DNA of 64,000 bases from contig VCAZ01000153.1 of NCBI GenBank assembly GCA_005784505.1, forward strand, positions 790,501 through 854,500, given 5' to 3'. The position numbers and the translations under genes are program-made. Shown in pieces: positions 62,169 to 64,000 of this stretch. Below the pieces are notes generated by a model, which saw only the letters and a program-made list of their open reading frames with translations, was not told the DNA's origin and made no database searches. How positions within the stretch are numbered: the stretch's first letter is position 1; every line of letters begins with the position of its first letter. The stretch comes from Bagarius yarrelli. Its lineage: Eukaryota; Chordata; Actinopteri; Siluriformes; Sisoridae.

Positions 62169-64000
62169 TCTTAAATTATGTACTCTGCTTTGATGTACCT
62201 GGCACATATTTTGTAATGTGGTTTCTCATACATATTTATTGTCTTGTATCTGTGCTTTCATAAGAGATAATTTTCATAAAATTATAAACTTTTGCTTTTC
62301 TCAATTTCCATTTCTTATTATTTTCTACTTTTTGGAGTTACACAAGCACCACAAAACTTTAGCAATTTTTTTTCAGTTAGACTTAAACTGAAAAAAGCCT
62401 AAATATAAAGAACTCATGGCATACAGATGTTTAAAAAAGTGTTGTTCTGAGATAAAACAGTGACCAAAACAATAACCTGACCAAAGGAAACAGCCGAAAG
62501 GAAAAGAAAAAGTAGAATTAGATTAAAAATAATTTTTACTCTTAGGTTAGAACTGAATAAACTATGTCATGAAATTTGTTGATTAACAAGGTGGCTTCAG
62601 TAAACCAGTAATTTTGTTGTGTTTACTTACTTAAACGTTTTCAAAAAAAATTTTTGTCAAGTCGGTGTAATGTTCCATGTTAGTTAGCTTGATTTGTTAG
62701 CGTAGCGTAGGGTTAGTGACTCAGACATTAATATTTTATTTTTAGATGTTTAGATAATGATCTCTTAGATAAACGTTCCATATTTAATTATATGAATTGT
62801 AGCCAAAATCGAGTTGACTTTGTTTCTAGTGGTACTACCTATCAGCACTTATTAGTGATGCCATATTTAATGGAACTTTGATGCACAAATTTAAAATGCT
62901 TTAAACTTTAGAAACCGTTAACTAACTAGTTAATATTAATAAATTAATTAACTTAAACAGATTTACAGAAAAACAGAATGTAAATTAAAAAAATTAAAAA
63001 GGCAAAAGCTTTATATTTATCCCTAATAAGCCATGGCGGCAAAAAAATGGGATGAGATGGTTTTCTAAAGAAACCATACACAACGAGGAACCCATCCTCT
63101 TCTGGATGAGATTGTTTGATTATTAATAATAATGTTCTGTCTGCATTCATCTATATCCAAACAGAAGATTTGAGCAGCTGAGTTTAATTTACTGGCAAAG
63201 ATTTAAGTTGGTCAAATGCTATGTTTTAATATTATACTGATGAACAAATTCCACATATTATTACGTCTGATTGATTTTTTAAATTTACACAATAGCAAAT
63301 TGGCTTTGGGATACCACATGGAATTATGGCACAAGGTTGGCCCAAATGCTATTTGCTAAATGTCAACCAGACTAAAGCCCAAAGCAGAAAAAACTCAGTC
63401 AAAACTTCAATGTCCCCAGAAATTATCCATAACTGGTCCACAGCTAGTGCCATAATCCACAGATGTAATTCATAAATATCACAAAATAGCCATAAGTAAA
63501 CCAATATAATGATTCTAAACCAAAAATTGACCTTATATAATATTTATATATTGTGCCAGGTATAACAAAACTACACAAAACGCAAAGTACAGTGTTTTGT
63601 TAAAGCTGGCGGACTAAAAAAATAAAAAAAAACTTAATGTGATGTAAAAAGTAATTTACCAGAACATATCAATTCACTATTGATTCAGATCTCAATAGCA
63701 CAGCATCTCTGATTAAGAGACTATACAGCCTTGTTTTGTGTTTAGTCAGTATGGAGAGCAGATGCTTCTGTGTGCTCTGTCCACACTCTAGCTGTTTTTC
63801 CATGTTAATGGACTTCCAGGGACCACACCATCGAACGCTTCAGGTGTTTCATGAATTTACCAGATAACTGTCAGGGTCACTGCTCTGGACTATCACATGT
63901 CAATTTAACAGTACAGCTAAAAAAACTCAAATACGGTATTATTACTCGTTAATTCTGGGATTTTTAATGGTGTGTATAAGCATTTGAAGTAAAGCTAAAA
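62169..64000. other. galr2 3' flank, no further gene seen
   Basis: AT-rich sequence after the galr2 stop. It contains the candidate poly(A) signal and several A-rich runs. The short open frame on the - strand (62953-63150) shows no recognisable domain. Confidence 0.5.
62556..62561 (+). promoter_or_regulatory. Candidate polyadenylation signal of galr2
   Basis: First AATAAA hexamer downstream of the galr2 stop codon (62166-62168), about 390 bp into the presumed 3' UTR. Whether it is used cannot be told from sequence alone. Confidence 0.35.

Overview
The window looks like a gene-poor, AT-rich stretch of a teleost fish chromosome. The evidence is a two-exon vertebrate GPCR gene with GT-AG splicing, plus a repeat collection typical of ray-finned fish: tRNA-headed SINEs with the DANA/V-SINE central block, L2 and Rex1/CR1-like LINEs, a DIRS tyrosine-recombinase fragment, Ty3/gypsy chromovirus fragments and several Tc1 families. 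The DANA-like SINEs hint at an otophysan such as a catfish, characin or cyprinid; that is inference.

Only one protein-coding gene can be supported: a galanin receptor type 2 gene (galr2 type) on the + strand near the right end. It spans 60346-62168, with exons 60346-60692 and 61427-62168 and an intron that splits the Arg codon of the DRY motif. It encodes a 362-residue seven-helix receptor with all class A hallmarks intact. About 60 kb to its left holds no convincing exon, so the window is best read as an intergenic region ending in galr2.

Layout. 0-12 kb: AT-rich intergenic DNA with a diverged tandem duplication (0.8-1.1 kb), a (TA)28 tract abutting a Tc1-type element end (2.76-3.24 kb), a Tc1 transposase remnant (3.8-4.5 kb), a palindromic MITE (9.0 kb) and a SINE (11.4 kb). 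12-15 kb: a SINE, a hairpin, and an L2 LINE that has lost most of its endonuclease region and carries a 138-bp copy of sequence from about 1.2 kb upstream at the start of its reverse transcriptase. 17-20 kb: a GC-rich islet, a SINE, a DIRS remnant and a LINE fragment. 24-26.5 kb: a probable solo LTR and a nearly full-length but dead Tc1 element. 30.7-35.7 kb: a decayed Rex1/CR1-like LINE, a V-SINE and a Ty3/gypsy RNase H-integrase fragment. 41.4-45.1 kb: a second decayed LINE and two V-SINEs in opposite orientations, one with a perfect 14-bp target-site duplication. 50-56.4 kb: a second gypsy fragment ending in a chromodomain remnant, a possible retrocopy 3' end, and a short non-autonomous LTR retrotransposon. 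57.6-59.6 kb: SINEs and a (TG)35 tract. 60.3-62.2 kb: galr2.

The mobile elements do not form a pathway. The notable relationship is that the tRNA-headed SINEs end in the same 3' tail as the L2 element, consistent with SINEs mobilised by L2 machinery. No CRISPR array, rRNA gene or functional tRNA gene was seen, and I found no convincing new biological system. The most unusual items are the L2 element with its internal copy of upstream sequence and the short LTR element with a triplicated 30-bp coding-like repeat.
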